Shown here: positions 8,962-19,181 of the stretch, in pieces
Position numbering within the stretch: the stretch's first letter is position 1
How the letters are laid out: every line of letters starts with the position of its first letter
Origin: Olsenella sp.
GTDB taxonomy: Bacteria > Actinomycetota > Coriobacteriia > Coriobacteriales > Atopobiaceae
Direction of reading: 5' to 3'
Length of the DNA stretch: 48,271 nt
Assembly (NCBI GenBank): GCA_022648325.1
Contig: JALCMG010000015.1
Location: forward strand, 1 to 48,271
The notes under the pieces: generated by a model
Database searches by the model: none
What the model was told of the DNA's origin: nothing
Seen by the model: the letters and a program-made list of their open reading frames with translations, nothing else
Translations under genes and position numbers: made by a program

Positions 8962-9014
8962 CCGTGCTCCGTGCCAATAACCGCTCCTGCGGTTTCTCGA
9001 AAAAATAGCACGGA
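8962..9014 (-). promoter_or_regulatory. Structured 5' leader before the BMP lipoprotein gene
   Basis: On the minus strand TCCGTGC (9014-9008) can pair with GCACGGA (8974-8968), enclosing the hairpin AACCGC-AGGA-GCGGTT (8994-8979). A second copy, GCACGG (8967-8962), follows directly and could compete for the same partner just before the ribosome binding site. It does not match a purine, preQ1 or T-box consensus that I know. A cis-acting switch is possible but unproven. Confidence 0.4.
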
Positions 9015-9067
9015 CGTTCAAACAAGAGGGGATCATGTCCCAATCGCTCACATTGCGGGCCCAAGCG

Positions 9068-9077
9068 TTAACGTTAA
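9068..9077. promoter_or_regulatory. Perfect palindrome TTAACGTTAA, possible operator
   Basis: A 10-bp perfect palindrome in the short gap between the rsfS stop and the importer leader. Its position upstream of the BMP gene would suit a repressor site. No regulator gene is nearby, so this is only suggestive. Confidence 0.25.
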
Positions 9078-9089
9078 GGAAATGATGAT

Positions 9090-9458
9090 CTATGCAGGGT
9101 TATCCTCAAGGTCCATGTCGACCTCGGGAGCATCGCCCCAAAGCTTCTCAAGACGATAGAAATCGCGCGTCTCGGGCTTGAAGACGTGAACCACAACGCT
9201 GCCAAAGTCGATGAGCACCCAGTTTCTGCCTTCGCGCCCCTCGGTTGAGATGGCCGTTACCCCACAGTTTGTACGGACCTTCTCGCGCACCTCGTCCACG
9301 ATGGCGTCGGTCTGCGGATTGCTGGTTGCCGAGCAGATAACGAAGTAGTCGCAGACGTCAGTCTTGGCCGTGAGGTCAAGAACGACGATGTCCTGAGCCT
9401 TCTTGGAGTCTGCCGCCATACTGGCTACCCGAGCGATCTCATACGGTGTGATTGCCAT
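9090..9458 (-). CDS. rsfS: Ribosomal silencing factor RsfS
   Basis: RsfS/Iojap protein (122 aa). It binds L14 on the 50S subunit and blocks subunit joining when nutrients are short. Diagnostic segments are AQDIVVLDLTAKTDVCDYFV, CSATSNPQTDAI and GREGRNWVLIDFGSVVVHVF followed by FYRLEKLWGDA. It is the last gene of the conserved run nadD-yqeK-rsfS, 8 nt after the yqeK stop, and its own stop precedes the importer leader. Confidence 0.95.
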   Translation of the reverse strand: MAITPYEIARVASMAADSKKAQDIVVLDLTAKTDVCDYFVICSATSNPQTDAIVDEVREKVRTNCGVTAISTEGREGRNWVLIDFGSVVVHVFKPETRDFYRLEKLWGDAPEVDMDLEDNPA

Positions 9459-9466
9459 GTTCTCCC

Positions 9467-10120
9467 CTATCGTGCTGCGGAGTCTTTATACGCCGCAGCC
9501 AGCTTGTTGTATGTATCGATGGTACCCGGCCAGAGGTACCTGGAGCCTTTGAGCACGTAGATAATGCCGCCGACAAAAGATTCCCAAAACAGGTCGGGAA
9601 GCGTTGCCTCCCCCACAAGCGAGCGCGACTCCTCGATGCCAGGGGTCTTGGGCCGCAGCGGCTCTATGCCATCGGCCACAAAGAGCACCATGTCAAGCGG
9701 GCTCATCTGGGAAGCGGCCGTGGTGTGGACCTCGACGGCATGCCACACCACCGGCGGGACCTCGGGGTAGCGTGACGGCAGCTCGCGCGCGGCCACGATT
9801 CCGTGGAGCAGCGGTGCAACCAGCTCGAGGTCAACGCCCATGTCAATCCCAAGCTCGCGTGCGCGCGCAACAACCTGCTCATTCGGGAGGGCCTTCTCCC
9901 AGTCGTGGAGGATTCCCGCCAAGCGCGCCTCAAACGGGTCAACCCCGTAGAGAAGGGCCAGCCCCTCTGCGCAGGACGCAACCGAGAGCGAGTGAGCAAG
10001 GCGGTGCTGCTTCTGGGCAAGCTGCACCTTGAGGTCTGCCTCAAGGCGTGCGATAAGGTTGCGCTGCTCGGCGCTGTAATCCGGCTCGGCGTGGCAAACA
10101 ACGCTCTTGTAACCCGTCAC
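9467..10120 (-). CDS. yqeK: YqeK-like HD-domain hydrolase
   Basis: HD-domain phosphohydrolase of the YqeK family (217 aa). Relatives hydrolyse diadenosine tetraphosphate (Ap4A) to ADP. Metal ligands are visible as H in QHRLAHSLSVA, the HD pair in LAGILHDWEKAL, and later H in LLHGIVAA and WHAVEVHTT, then DMVLFVADGIEPLR. About 25 N-terminal residues precede the HD domain. The GTG start overlaps the nadD stop (GTGA), and rsfS follows. The nadD-yqeK-rsfS order is widely conserved. Confidence 0.9.
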   Translation of the reverse strand: MTGYKSVVCHAEPDYSAEQRNLIARLEADLKVQLAQKQHRLAHSLSVASCAEGLALLYGVDPFEARLAGILHDWEKALPNEQVVARARELGIDMGVDLELVAPLLHGIVAARELPSRYPEVPPVVWHAVEVHTTAASQMSPLDMVLFVADGIEPLRPKTPGIEESRSLVGEATLPDLFWESFVGGIIYVLKGSRYLWPGTIDTYNKLAAAYKDSAAR

Positions 10121-10824
10121 GCGACCACCTCGGAGGTGTGTCCGTAGCGGTTGGTCGAGGTGCCGTAGAGACCGTGCTTGTGGAGGTATCCCGTAACCGG
10201 ATCGGGCGTGAGATAGCGCAGGCTTTGGCCCGCCTTGACGCGCTCCCTGAGGTGGCTCGACGAAATGACGAGCGCTGGCACCGAGAGGTACGTGACGTCA
10301 AACGCAAGCCCGGAGGCATCGATGGCATCCCACGCGCGGTCCAGGTCGTAGCCCGGGCGCGTCGCCGCAACCAGGTGCGCGAGCCGAGCGATGTCTTGGG
10401 CGTCGTGCCACTTGACGATCTCGGTGATGGCATCGGCCCCCGTGATGAAGTAGAACTCGACGTTTTCCGGATACAGCTCCCTCAGAAGGCGAAGGGTGTC
10501 GGCGGTATAGGTAACGCCCTCTCTGTCGACCTCAAAGCGAGAGGCAACAAAGTGCGGGTTGTCTGCGGTGGCCAAGAGCGTCATGGCATAGCGGTCTTCT
10601 CCGGAGCTTACGTTGCAATCCTGTTTGAAGGCGGGCCTTCCTGCGGGCATGAAGACTACAAGGTCGAGGTCGAGGTCGTCGAAGGCCTGCTCGGCGGCAA
10701 CAAGGTGCCCGTTGTGGATTGGGTCGAAGGTGCCACCCATGATGCCCAGGCGGTAGGTCCGGCTGTCATCGGTGCCGAGCACCGGCAGGTCGCGCTCCCT
10801 GAGGACGCCCACATCCACGCTCAT
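10117..10824 (-). CDS. nadD: Nicotinate-nucleotide adenylyltransferase
   Basis: NadD, which joins nicotinate mononucleotide and ATP to give deamido-NAD in NAD synthesis (235 aa). The nucleotidyltransferase signature is seen in RLGIMGGTFDPIHNGHLVAA, with the substrate-contact segment FYFITGADAITEIVKWHD and the C-terminal ISSSHLRERVKAG (ISSTxIR motif). About 26 residues precede the GGTFDPIH core, slightly more than usual. The ATG at 10824 overlaps the proA stop (ATGA), so the two are translationally coupled; yqeK overlaps its 3' end. Confidence 0.95.
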   Translation of the reverse strand: MSVDVGVLRERDLPVLGTDDSRTYRLGIMGGTFDPIHNGHLVAAEQAFDDLDLDLVVFMPAGRPAFKQDCNVSSGEDRYAMTLLATADNPHFVASRFEVDREGVTYTADTLRLLRELYPENVEFYFITGADAITEIVKWHDAQDIARLAHLVAATRPGYDLDRAWDAIDASGLAFDVTYLSVPALVISSSHLRERVKAGQSLRYLTPDPVTGYLHKHGLYGTSTNRYGHTSEVVA

Positions 10825-12080
10825 CGTACCTGACCATCCCCGCGCACGACGTACTTGGTGGTGGTGAGGGCAGAGGCTCCCATGGGGCCACGGGCATGCA
10901 GCTTCTGCGTGGAGATGCCAATCTCGCCGCCCAGGCCAAAGACGCCGCCATCGGTGAACCGCGTAGACGCGTTTGCGTAGACCACAGCGGCGTCGACACC
11001 AGCGAGAAATGCCTCGCAAGCCTCGTAGGAGTCGCTCACGATGGCCTCGGAGTGACCGGTGCCGTAGCGGTTCACGTGGGCAATGGCCTCGGCCACGTCC
11101 TCGACGCACTTCACGCTCATCTTGAGGTCCAAATACTCCCTGCCCCAGTCGTCCTCGGTAGCTGCCCCCATGGGGACCTGGACGCCGGCCGCAACCTTGC
11201 AGGCAAGCTCGTCTCCCACAAGCTCCACGCCATGCGCATGAAGGGCTACGAGCACGGGAGGCAGGAGCTTCTCGGCAGCACAAGAATCTACGAGAAGCGA
11301 CTCCGCGGCGTTGCAGACGCCGGGCCTTGAGCACTTGGCGTTGACAACGATGTTCACGGCCTTTTCGGCGTTTGCATCGCGATGCAGGTAGATGTGGCAG
11401 TTGCCGGTACCGGTCTCGATGACGGGAACCGTAGCGTTCTCCACGCAGTAGCGGATGAGCGAGGCGCCGCCGCGTGGGATGAGCACGTCAACTAGGCCGG
11501 TTGCATGCACAAGCTCAGAGGTTTGGGTGTGCTCTGCATCGTCGTCAACATACTGCACGGCATCCGCAGGAAGCCCAGTCTCGACAAGCGCATCCCTGCA
11601 ACAGGCGGCAAGCGCCATGCAGGACTCACGTGCCGCAGAGCCGCCCTTGAGAACGCAGGCATTGCCCGACCGCACGCACAGCCCAAAGGCGTCAGCCGTG
11701 ACATTGGGCCTTGCCTCGTAAATCATCGCAACGACCCCCATGGGCACGGAGACGCGCTCGACGCGCACACCAGAGCCGAGAGTTCGACCCCAGTTCACAC
11801 GGCCAAGCGGGTCTTCCTGACGTGAGATCTCCTCAAGCGAGGATGCAATGCCATCAAGCCGCTTGGCGTCGAGCATGAGCCTGTCGAGAAGGGGTCCAGG
11901 CATACCACCCTTGCGCGAACGCTCCACGTCGCGGCCGTTGGCGGCCACGATGGCGTCCGTCCGCTCGCGGATGAGCCGTGCGGCGGTGCGTATAGCAGCA
12001 GACCTCTTGGCAGCCGAGGCTTGCCCCAGCGCATGCGATGCCGCACGAGCGAGCCCGGCCTTGGTACGTGCCTCAGACAT
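10821..12080 (-). CDS. proA: Gamma-glutamyl phosphate reductase
   Basis: ProA, second enzyme of proline synthesis, reducing gamma-glutamyl phosphate to glutamate semialdehyde with NADPH (419 aa). The aldehyde-dehydrogenase-like fold shows MIYEARPNVTADAFGLCVRS, the substrate region GGSAARESCMA, the catalytic cysteine in KCSRPGVCNAAESLL, and GLGGEIGISTQKLHARGPMG near the end. The ATG at 12080 has GGGAG 7 nt upstream; a TTG six codons earlier falls before that ribosome binding site and was rejected. proB lies upstream but is separated by add. Confidence 0.96.
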   Translation of the reverse strand: MSEARTKAGLARAASHALGQASAAKRSAAIRTAARLIRERTDAIVAANGRDVERSRKGGMPGPLLDRLMLDAKRLDGIASSLEEISRQEDPLGRVNWGRTLGSGVRVERVSVPMGVVAMIYEARPNVTADAFGLCVRSGNACVLKGGSAARESCMALAACCRDALVETGLPADAVQYVDDDAEHTQTSELVHATGLVDVLIPRGGASLIRYCVENATVPVIETGTGNCHIYLHRDANAEKAVNIVVNAKCSRPGVCNAAESLLVDSCAAEKLLPPVLVALHAHGVELVGDELACKVAAGVQVPMGAATEDDWGREYLDLKMSVKCVEDVAEAIAHVNRYGTGHSEAIVSDSYEACEAFLAGVDAAVVYANASTRFTDGGVFGLGGEIGISTQKLHARGPMGASALTTTKYVVRGDGQVR

Positions 12081-12127
12081 TGGTGTGCTCCCTTCCAAGC
12101 CTGCGAAATATGCCTATCCTAGCAGGT

Positions 12128-13168
12128 CTAACCTTCGCGTGAGGAGGCAGGCTCGTCCAAGGCTGCCGCCGCATACGCCTCGCGCACTCGTGCCGCAAGT
12201 GCAAGGCGCTCCTCTGGAGAGACAAACGCTGCCTCGGCGGCAGCAAGGTCCAGCGTCAGGTGGTCCTTCTCGTCCATCCCAAGCGCCTTCCCTGCGAGCG
12301 CATGCTCGCGGCGCACGTCGGTTCCGGAAACAGTCATGTTGTCCGAGGCAAGGCACACTTTCATACCAGCATCATTAAGACGCATGACGGGGCAAAGACC
12401 ATAGGCACCGTACACACGCGTGTTGATGTTGCTCGTAGGGCAAACCTCAAGCGTCACGCCAGCAGCAGCAAGACGCTTGACAAGTGCCGGGTCCTCAACG
12501 GAACGCACGCCGTGCCCAATTCTAACGGCACCCATGTCGAGAGCATCGGCTACCGAGGCGGGGCCACTCGCCTCCCCGGCATGGATGGTAAAGGGAAGCC
12601 CCAACTCCCTCGCAAGAGAGAAGAGGCCAGCGTAGTTTGACGTGGGCCACAGTGCCTCGGCACCGGCAAGATCAACGGCGCAAACACCATCCGAGAGGTG
12701 ACGCGCTGCAACGCGGAAGGTCTCCTCGTTCTGGTCCATGTTGTTCTCGCCACGCATGGCGCACAGGATCAGACGCGCGGGGAAGTCAGAGCGAGAAAGA
12801 CCTTCAATCGCCGCCTCAACGGCTTCCTCCTGAGACATGCCAGAGCGTGTGAGCAGCTGCGGAGCAAAGCGTAGCTCCGCATAGAGAAGCCCCCGGGAGT
12901 GCAGCTCTTCCTGCAGGAGGAAGACGGCTTCGGAAACCTGCCGCGGCATCTGCAGAAGCTGGAGCGGGAAGTCAAAACACGCTAGGTACTCGTTGAGGTC
13001 GCGACAACCGGGAGAGACCTGCAGCCTCGAGAGCAGGGCCTTCTCGCCCAGCTCAAGTGGCCTGCCTCCCAAATCTGCCAGCCTTCGAGCGATGGATGGC
13101 GAGAGCGAGCCATCGAGATGCAGATGCAAGTCGATAAGACCATATGGCTTTGAAGCTGCCTTTTCCAT
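12128..13168 (-). CDS. add: Adenosine deaminase
   Basis: Adenosine deaminase of the metal-dependent amidohydrolase superfamily (346 aa), converting adenosine or deoxyadenosine to inosine in purine salvage. Zinc ligands and active site: HLHLDGSL near the N-terminus, FTIHAGEASGP, GAVRIGHGV, EVCPTSNI and the SDN in VCLASDNMTVSG. It is inserted between proB (12 nt upstream) and proA (47 nt downstream), which usually adjoin, so it shares their transcript. It may supply inosine in concert with the nucleoside-type importer further down the same strand. A related adenine or aminodeoxyfutalosine deaminase is possible but less likely from these motifs. Confidence 0.88.
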   Translation of the reverse strand: MEKAASKPYGLIDLHLHLDGSLSPSIARRLADLGGRPLELGEKALLSRLQVSPGCRDLNEYLACFDFPLQLLQMPRQVSEAVFLLQEELHSRGLLYAELRFAPQLLTRSGMSQEEAVEAAIEGLSRSDFPARLILCAMRGENNMDQNEETFRVAARHLSDGVCAVDLAGAEALWPTSNYAGLFSLARELGLPFTIHAGEASGPASVADALDMGAVRIGHGVRSVEDPALVKRLAAAGVTLEVCPTSNINTRVYGAYGLCPVMRLNDAGMKVCLASDNMTVSGTDVRREHALAGKALGMDEKDHLTLDLAAAEAAFVSPEERLALAARVREAYAAAALDEPASSREG

Positions 13169-13180
13169 GCAGGTTCCTCA

Positions 13181-14298
13181 CTAGAAGACGAGCAGCTCGT
13201 CACGATGTATGGCAGGCTGAGCCGCATCCTCGCCCAGGAAGCGGGCTATCACGTCCAGCTTGAGGCCGCGCACGCGCGACATGTCCTCCGAGGAGTATCG
13301 CACCGCCCCTCTCCCCAAGAGCGTGCCAGCAAGGTCGCGGACGTCAACCACGTCTCCGGCAGCGTAGGTTCCGCGAGTCTCCACCACGCCAACGGGAAGT
13401 ACCGAGGCGCCGCGCTCGGTCACGGCACGCGCGGCTCCATCGTCAACCACAAGCGTGCCGCGCACAACCTCCGCAAGGCCTATCCAGAGCTTGCGGCCTA
13501 GCTCGTGTGGCGCGTCCTTGGTGTTTGCCTCGAAACGAGTGCCCACCCCAACGCCGTGCGCCGCGTCAACGAGGGCATGCTCGCCTCTACCTCGGCATAT
13601 GACTGTAGGGATACCAGCCGCGAGCATTGCTCGCGCAGCGCGAACCTTCGAAGCCATGCCTCCCGTGCCATAGCTTGTGCCCGCACCGCCAGCCATGGAA
13701 GAAACGCGGGTGTCCACCTCGCTCACGCGGTCGATGAGCCTGGCGCTTGGGTCTGTCTGCGGGTTTGCGGTATAGAGCCCATCGACGTCGGAGAGAATGG
13801 CGTAGAGATCTGCAGAGACAAGGCCTGCGACGATGGCACCGAGCATATCGTTGTCACCGAATGCGAACTCTGCGACAGAGACCGTGTCGTTTTCGTTCAC
13901 CACGGGCATCGCGCCAAGCTCGATGAGGCGCATGAGGGTATTACGCGCGTTGAGGTATGCCTCTCGGTCCACCACGTCTCGACGGGTAAGAAGGACCTGC
14001 CCACAGGGAATCCCCCGCTCGGCCAGCACATCGGCATATGCCTCAGTGAGCTTTGCCTGGCCTGCGGCCGCGCACGCCTGAAGCGTCATGATGTCCGACG
14101 GCCTTTCGGAAAGTCCCAACTCATCGCAACCTGCTGCGGCGGCGCCAGACGAGACAAAGACAACGTGCGTTCCCTCGTGCGCCAGCTCGACCACCTGATC
14201 ACAGAGCGAGCGAATGAAGGCGCGGTCAAGGGTGCCGTTCTCATCCACAAGCGTGGATGAGCCGACCTTGGCAACAATGAGGGAGGGCACCTTGGGCA

Positions 14299-14299
<1 letters not shown>
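13181..14299 (-). CDS. proB: Glutamate 5-kinase with PUA domain
   Basis: ProB, first enzyme of proline synthesis, phosphorylating glutamate (372 aa). The amino-acid-kinase domain has IVAKVGSSTLVDENG, VFVSSGAAAAG, PVVNENDTVSV and FGDNDMLGAIVAGLV. A C-terminal PUA domain begins near ARAVTERGASVLPVGVVETRGTY (split over the boundary). The ATG at 14299 overlaps the obgE stop (TGATG), with GGAGG 9 nt upstream; a GTG one codon earlier is equally possible. Feedback inhibition by proline is usual in this family. Confidence 0.96.
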
Positions 14300-15726
<1,427 letters not shown>

Positions 15727-15756
15727 TCACAGGGGACGTGCACGAGGTGCCTATAT

Positions 15757-15782
15757 AAAACAGGCCCCGCCGAAGCGGGGCC
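15757..15782 (-). terminator. Intrinsic terminator after rpmA
   Basis: On the minus strand GGCCCCGC-TTCG-GCGGGGCC (8-bp stem, UUCG-type tetraloop) is followed by TG and TTTT. It lies 24 nt after the rpmA stop and before obgE, so it ends or attenuates the rplU-rpmA transcript. Confidence 0.85.
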
Positions 15783-15806
15783 CAGCCTTATCTATGGTGC
15801 GCGCCG

Positions 15807-16055
15807 CTACTCGGTGACGACGTTGACGACGTGCTTGGTGCCCTTCTTGAACTGCACGACGCCATCAGCGAGGGCGAACAGGGTGTCATCCTTGCCGCGG
15901 CCGACGTTCTCACCGGGGGTGATGTGGGTGCCACGCTGACGGACGATGATCTGACCGGTCTTGATTGCCTGACCGCCGTAGATCTTCACGCCCAGACGCT
16001 GCGCGTGGGAGTCACGGCCGTTGCGGGACGAGCCGAGGCCTTTCTTGTGTGCCAT
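15807..16055 (-). CDS. rpmA: 50S ribosomal protein L27
   Basis: Ribosomal protein L27 (82 aa), whose N-terminus reaches the peptidyl-transferase centre. The sequence begins directly with [20 protein letters not shown], so it lacks the cleaved N-terminal extension of Firmicutes L27, and no Prp protease gene lies between rplU and rpmA. This fits an actinobacterial rather than a Firmicutes host. AGGT precedes the ATG at good spacing. Confidence 0.97.
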   Translation of the reverse strand: MAHKKGLGSSRNGRDSHAQRLGVKIYGGQAIKTGQIIVRQRGTHITPGENVGRGKDDTLFALADGVVQFKKGTKHVVNVVTE

Positions 16056-16095
16056 GGTGCTACCTGCCTATCTGAAGTGGACGGAGTGGGTGAGG

Positions 16096-16407
16096 CTACG
16101 CGGTGGGGAGCTCGGAGATCCTCAGCTTGGTGAGGTTCTGACGGTGACCCTTGGTGCGGTGGTAGCGCTTGCGCTTCTTGAACTTGAAAACAAGAACCTT
16201 CTCGCCCTTGTGCTGGTCGACGACCTCGGCGGTGACCTTCTTGTCCTCGAGGGCGGCAGAGTCAACGATGGTCTTCTCGCCGTCGTTCAGGAGGAGAACG
16301 TCGAGCTGAACCGAATCGCCAGGCTGCGCGTCGAGCTTCTCGACGTCGAGGACGTCGCCCTTGGCAACCTTATACTGCTTGCCACCAGTTGCTACGATTG
16401 CGTACAT
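16096..16407 (-). CDS. rplU: 50S ribosomal protein L21
   Basis: Ribosomal protein L21 (103 aa), a 23S rRNA-binding protein of the large subunit. MYAIVATGGKQYKVAKGDVL and the basic C-terminal KKRKRYHRTKGHRQNLTKL match the family. GAAGGG lies 8 nt before the ATG. It is the first gene after a strong promoter, with rpmA 40 nt downstream. Confidence 0.97.
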   Translation of the reverse strand: MYAIVATGGKQYKVAKGDVLDVEKLDAQPGDSVQLDVLLLNDGEKTIVDSAALEDKKVTAEVVDQHKGEKVLVFKFKKRKRYHRTKGHRQNLTKLRISELPTA

Positions 16408-16449
16408 GTGTGTAACCCTTCATTGCTGGCGTGAGTGCAACAGTAAGTT

Positions 16450-16478
16450 ATCTTACTAGCCGCGCGGAAAACCGTCAA
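16450..16478 (-). promoter_or_regulatory. Sigma-70 promoter of rplU-rpmA
   Basis: On the minus strand TTGACG (16478-16473), a 17-nt spacer and TAAGAT (16455-16450) make the best housekeeping promoter in the window. A T-run just upstream (ATTTTTTC) may act as an UP element. Transcription would start near 16443, about 35 nt before the rplU ATG. Confidence 0.75.
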
Positions 16479-16597
16479 CGAAAAAATCGCCTTGACCTGC
16501 GGTGCCGCAAGGAAAACTGAATCGGGGGCCGAGGTCTGACGCTTTTCCGCACAACCTTAGCAAGTCTAGCTTGCCTTAGCCCCCTTCCTTGAACTCG

Positions 16598-17305
16598 CTA
16601 CATTGGCTCCACGAGACTCCCATCTTCAGCCTCGTGCCACTGGGCGAGCCTGCACACCGATATGGCCGGCATGGCAAGGCCAGCCTCTCGAGCAGCGGCA
16701 GAGAGGAGGATAGCGGGTCTGAGAGAACCCTCCTCGGTGAACCGGCAGTCCAGGAGAAAGCCACCTCCGCTGGGACGCGTCTCGCAAGAGACAAGCGTTC
16801 GCGCGAGGTCAACGTGCTTCTCCTTCTCGCCCCGCATGTACGTGAGCCTGCCCTTGGCCCTCACGGAATCGATGCCCCGCGCAAGCGCCAGGACGTCCGT
16901 ATCGTCAATCACGCCCACGCTCCACGTCGAGCGTGTAAGCCATGCCTCGAGGGCCGGAAGCTCGTACGGGACATAGGCCGCAGCGCTTGGCGCGAGAAGC
17001 GTCGGGGTGGTCTGGGCAATCCTCCCAAGTGCGTCTTGTGGGTCAGTCTCTTGAGTGAGGAAGAGGTCAAAGTACTCCCCCATCGAGGCGGCTCCCACGG
17101 GAAGGGCTTGCGAGAACTGCAGACGCATTCTTCGGGCAAATCCGTTGCCCACCGCAAATGGGAGCTGCGATCGGCGAACGCTGCGGTTGATGGTGTTGAT
17201 GACCTCGAGGTGGCCCAGATAGGCGAGCCTTCCGTCCTTGCGGTATCGCACCCTCAGGCGATACTGGCTGACCTTGCTGTTGGTGATGGCGGCGGCGTTA
17301 ATCAC
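16598..17305 (-). CDS. Radical SAM-linked protein, TIGR03936/DUF2344 family
   Basis: A 235-aa protein of the DUF2344/TIGR03936 family, known only as a companion or C-terminal fusion of TIGR03960-type radical SAM proteins. The conserved N-terminus is visible: YRLRVRYRKDGRLAYLGHLE, then RSQLPFAVGNGFARRMRLQF and SMGEYFDLFL. The biochemical function is not established. Its GTG start overlaps the stop of the radical SAM gene (GTGA), so the two are coupled and probably act as a complex. About 190 nt downstream the rplU unit starts from its own promoter; the family often sits beside rplU-rpmA. Confidence 0.85.
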   Translation of the reverse strand: MINAAAITNSKVSQYRLRVRYRKDGRLAYLGHLEVINTINRSVRRSQLPFAVGNGFARRMRLQFSQALPVGAASMGEYFDLFLTQETDPQDALGRIAQTTPTLLAPSAAAYVPYELPALEAWLTRSTWSVGVIDDTDVLALARGIDSVRAKGRLTYMRGEKEKHVDLARTLVSCETRPSGGGFLLDCRFTEEGSLRPAILLSAAAREAGLAMPAISVCRLAQWHEAEDGSLVEPM

Positions 17306-19179
17306 GCGCGCTCACCCCAGACAACATTGTCGACGCCTAGCGCAGGGCAAACGCCGCAGCCCACGCAGGAGTCTCGGGTGCAATCGGGCGTGGTAACCCC
17401 CTGTGCGGCACGGCGCCACTCGCGCTGGAGGAACCCCTTTGCAACGCCAGGAGAGGTGTGGTCCCATGGGAGACGCGCATCGAGAGGGAAGCCCTCGGAT
17501 GCAATGGAGGGCAGGTCGTAACCAAGCTCTGCGGCCGCCTCCTCCCAGGACTCATAGTTGAACTCGCTCGTCCACGCATCAAAGCGGCACCCGCGTCGCC
17601 AGGCGGCAAGCACGAGGTCGAAGCCCGTGCGCCCCATCTTCGAGAGCGCGCCCTCGACGAGCGAGGTCCTCGGGTCATGGTAGGAGATCTTTACGTCCCG
17701 ATCGGTATTGGCACCGAGCAGCAGCCTGGCCCGGCGCTCGACCTCTGCCACATCGAGCTGTCCCGCCCACTGGAATGGCGTATGGGCTTTGGGAACAAAA
17801 ACGGCAACCGAGGCAGAGACCTGAACCTTGCTCTTCTTGCCACGGCCAACGACCTCACGGCCAATCTCGAGCACTCGATGAGTTGCGGAGGGTATCGCAA
17901 GGATGTCCTCGTCGGTCTCGGTGGGCAGGCCCATCATGAAGTAGAGCTTGACGCGCCTCCAACCGTGCTCGAAGGCGTTCCTCGCTGCCCGCTCGAGGTC
18001 CTCCTCGGTCACGTTCTTGTTGATGACGTCTCGCAGCCGCTGCGTGCCTGCCTCGGGCGCAAAGGTGAGGCCGCCGCGCTTGGAGCCAGAGGCAGCGTTA
18101 GCCATGTCCACGCCAAAGGAGTCAAGGCGCTGAGAGGGAATGGACACGCGGATGCCTCTCCCAGAGAAACGCCTGTCAAGCTCGTTTAGCATGGGGGCGC
18201 ACTGCGAGTGGTCCGTGGTCGAAAGCGACGTGAGGGAGAGCTCGTCATAGCCGGTCTCGGCAAGACCGCGTTCGCTTGCCTCCACTACTTGCTCCATGGG
18301 TCGCTCTCTCACCGGACGATAGGTCATCCCCGCCTGGCAGAAGCGGCAACCACGGGCACAGCCGCGCAGCACCTCGATGGCAAGGCGATCCTGGACGATG
18401 CCCATATAGGGCACGATGTGCTCGGCGCAAGCAGGCGTGGAAGCAAAGTCTGCGATGCAGCGCTTGAGGACAACCTCTGGCGCGTTGGTCCCAGCCTTGG
18501 GAACGGCATAGCCCCAGCGCGTCGAGGTGTCGTCAACAACCACGTCGTAGAGCGATGGAACGTAGACCCCCTGTATGCGCGAGAGCGCAAGGAGAATGTC
18601 CCCGCGCGAGGAACCGGCGGCGCGCTCGTCTCTCACACAGGTTGCGATCTCGACGATGGCCTCCTCGCCATCGCCGAGGAGGATGGCATCGAACATAGGA
18701 GCGAGCGGCTCTGCATTCCAGACGGAGGGACCACCAGCTATGACAACGGCATCGTCCTCGGTACGCTCGGAAGCGTGAACGGGGATGCCGGCAAGGTCGA
18801 GAGTCTCGACGATATTCGTTGCAACAAGCTCGTGGGCAAGCGTGAAACCCACCAGGTCGAAGGAGGCAACGGGGGCAGCGGACTCTAACGCCAGGAGTGG
18901 CACATGGCGCTCGCGCATGAGGCCCGCCATGTCGCACCACGGCAGGTAGCAACGCTCGCACGAAATGCCCTCCGCCGCGTTGAGGGCATCATAGAGGATG
19001 GAAATACCAAGGTTTGGCTGGCCGACTTCATAGACATCGGGGTAGATGAGACAAGCATGAAAGGGGCCGGGTTGATCCTCGATGGCACCCCATTCGTGGT
19101 TTAGGTAGCGCGATGGCTTCTCGACAAGCGGAAGCAGCGGCTCGATGAGCCGAAAGAGGTCCTCTCGGGCTTGTCGCAC
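17302..19179 (-). CDS. TIGR03960-family B12-binding-like radical SAM protein
   Basis: Radical SAM protein of 625 aa. The N-terminal part resembles a B12-binding fold (residues about 1-220, with VASFDLVGFTLAHELVATNI). The radical SAM core carries the 4Fe-4S cysteines in RGCARGCRFCQAGMTYRP, followed by FAPEAGTQRLRDVINKN as in MiaB/RimO-type TIM barrels. A C-terminal Cys-rich tail (DCTRDSCVGCGVCPALG) could bind a second cluster; it is more Cys-rich than I expect for the family. The substrate is unknown; RNA or protein methylthiolation or methylation is only a guess by relatives. The GTG at 19179 has GAGGTG upstream. Confidence 0.88.
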   Translation of the reverse strand: MRQAREDLFRLIEPLLPLVEKPSRYLNHEWGAIEDQPGPFHACLIYPDVYEVGQPNLGISILYDALNAAEGISCERCYLPWCDMAGLMRERHVPLLALESAAPVASFDLVGFTLAHELVATNIVETLDLAGIPVHASERTEDDAVVIAGGPSVWNAEPLAPMFDAILLGDGEEAIVEIATCVRDERAAGSSRGDILLALSRIQGVYVPSLYDVVVDDTSTRWGYAVPKAGTNAPEVVLKRCIADFASTPACAEHIVPYMGIVQDRLAIEVLRGCARGCRFCQAGMTYRPVRERPMEQVVEASERGLAETGYDELSLTSLSTTDHSQCAPMLNELDRRFSGRGIRVSIPSQRLDSFGVDMANAASGSKRGGLTFAPEAGTQRLRDVINKNVTEEDLERAARNAFEHGWRRVKLYFMMGLPTETDEDILAIPSATHRVLEIGREVVGRGKKSKVQVSASVAVFVPKAHTPFQWAGQLDVAEVERRARLLLGANTDRDVKISYHDPRTSLVEGALSKMGRTGFDLVLAAWRRGCRFDAWTSEFNYESWEEAAAELGYDLPSIASEGFPLDARLPWDHTSPGVAKGFLQREWRRAAQGVTTPDCTRDSCVGCGVCPALGVDNVVWGERA

Positions 19180-19181
19180 AA

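Noticed and set aside
8940..9090. Purine riboswitch before the nucleoside-type importer.
   Set aside because: The conserved loop and junction sequences of the purine aptamer were not found; only stems of unknown class are visible.
12080..12098. An upstream TTG start for proA.
   Set aside because: The GGGAG ribosome binding site lies between that TTG and the ATG at 12080, so the ATG is used.
16480..16597. Small GC hairpin and imperfect repeat between the radical SAM partner gene and the rplU promoter.
   Set aside because: The stems are short or bulged and no T-run follows, so a terminator cannot be claimed.
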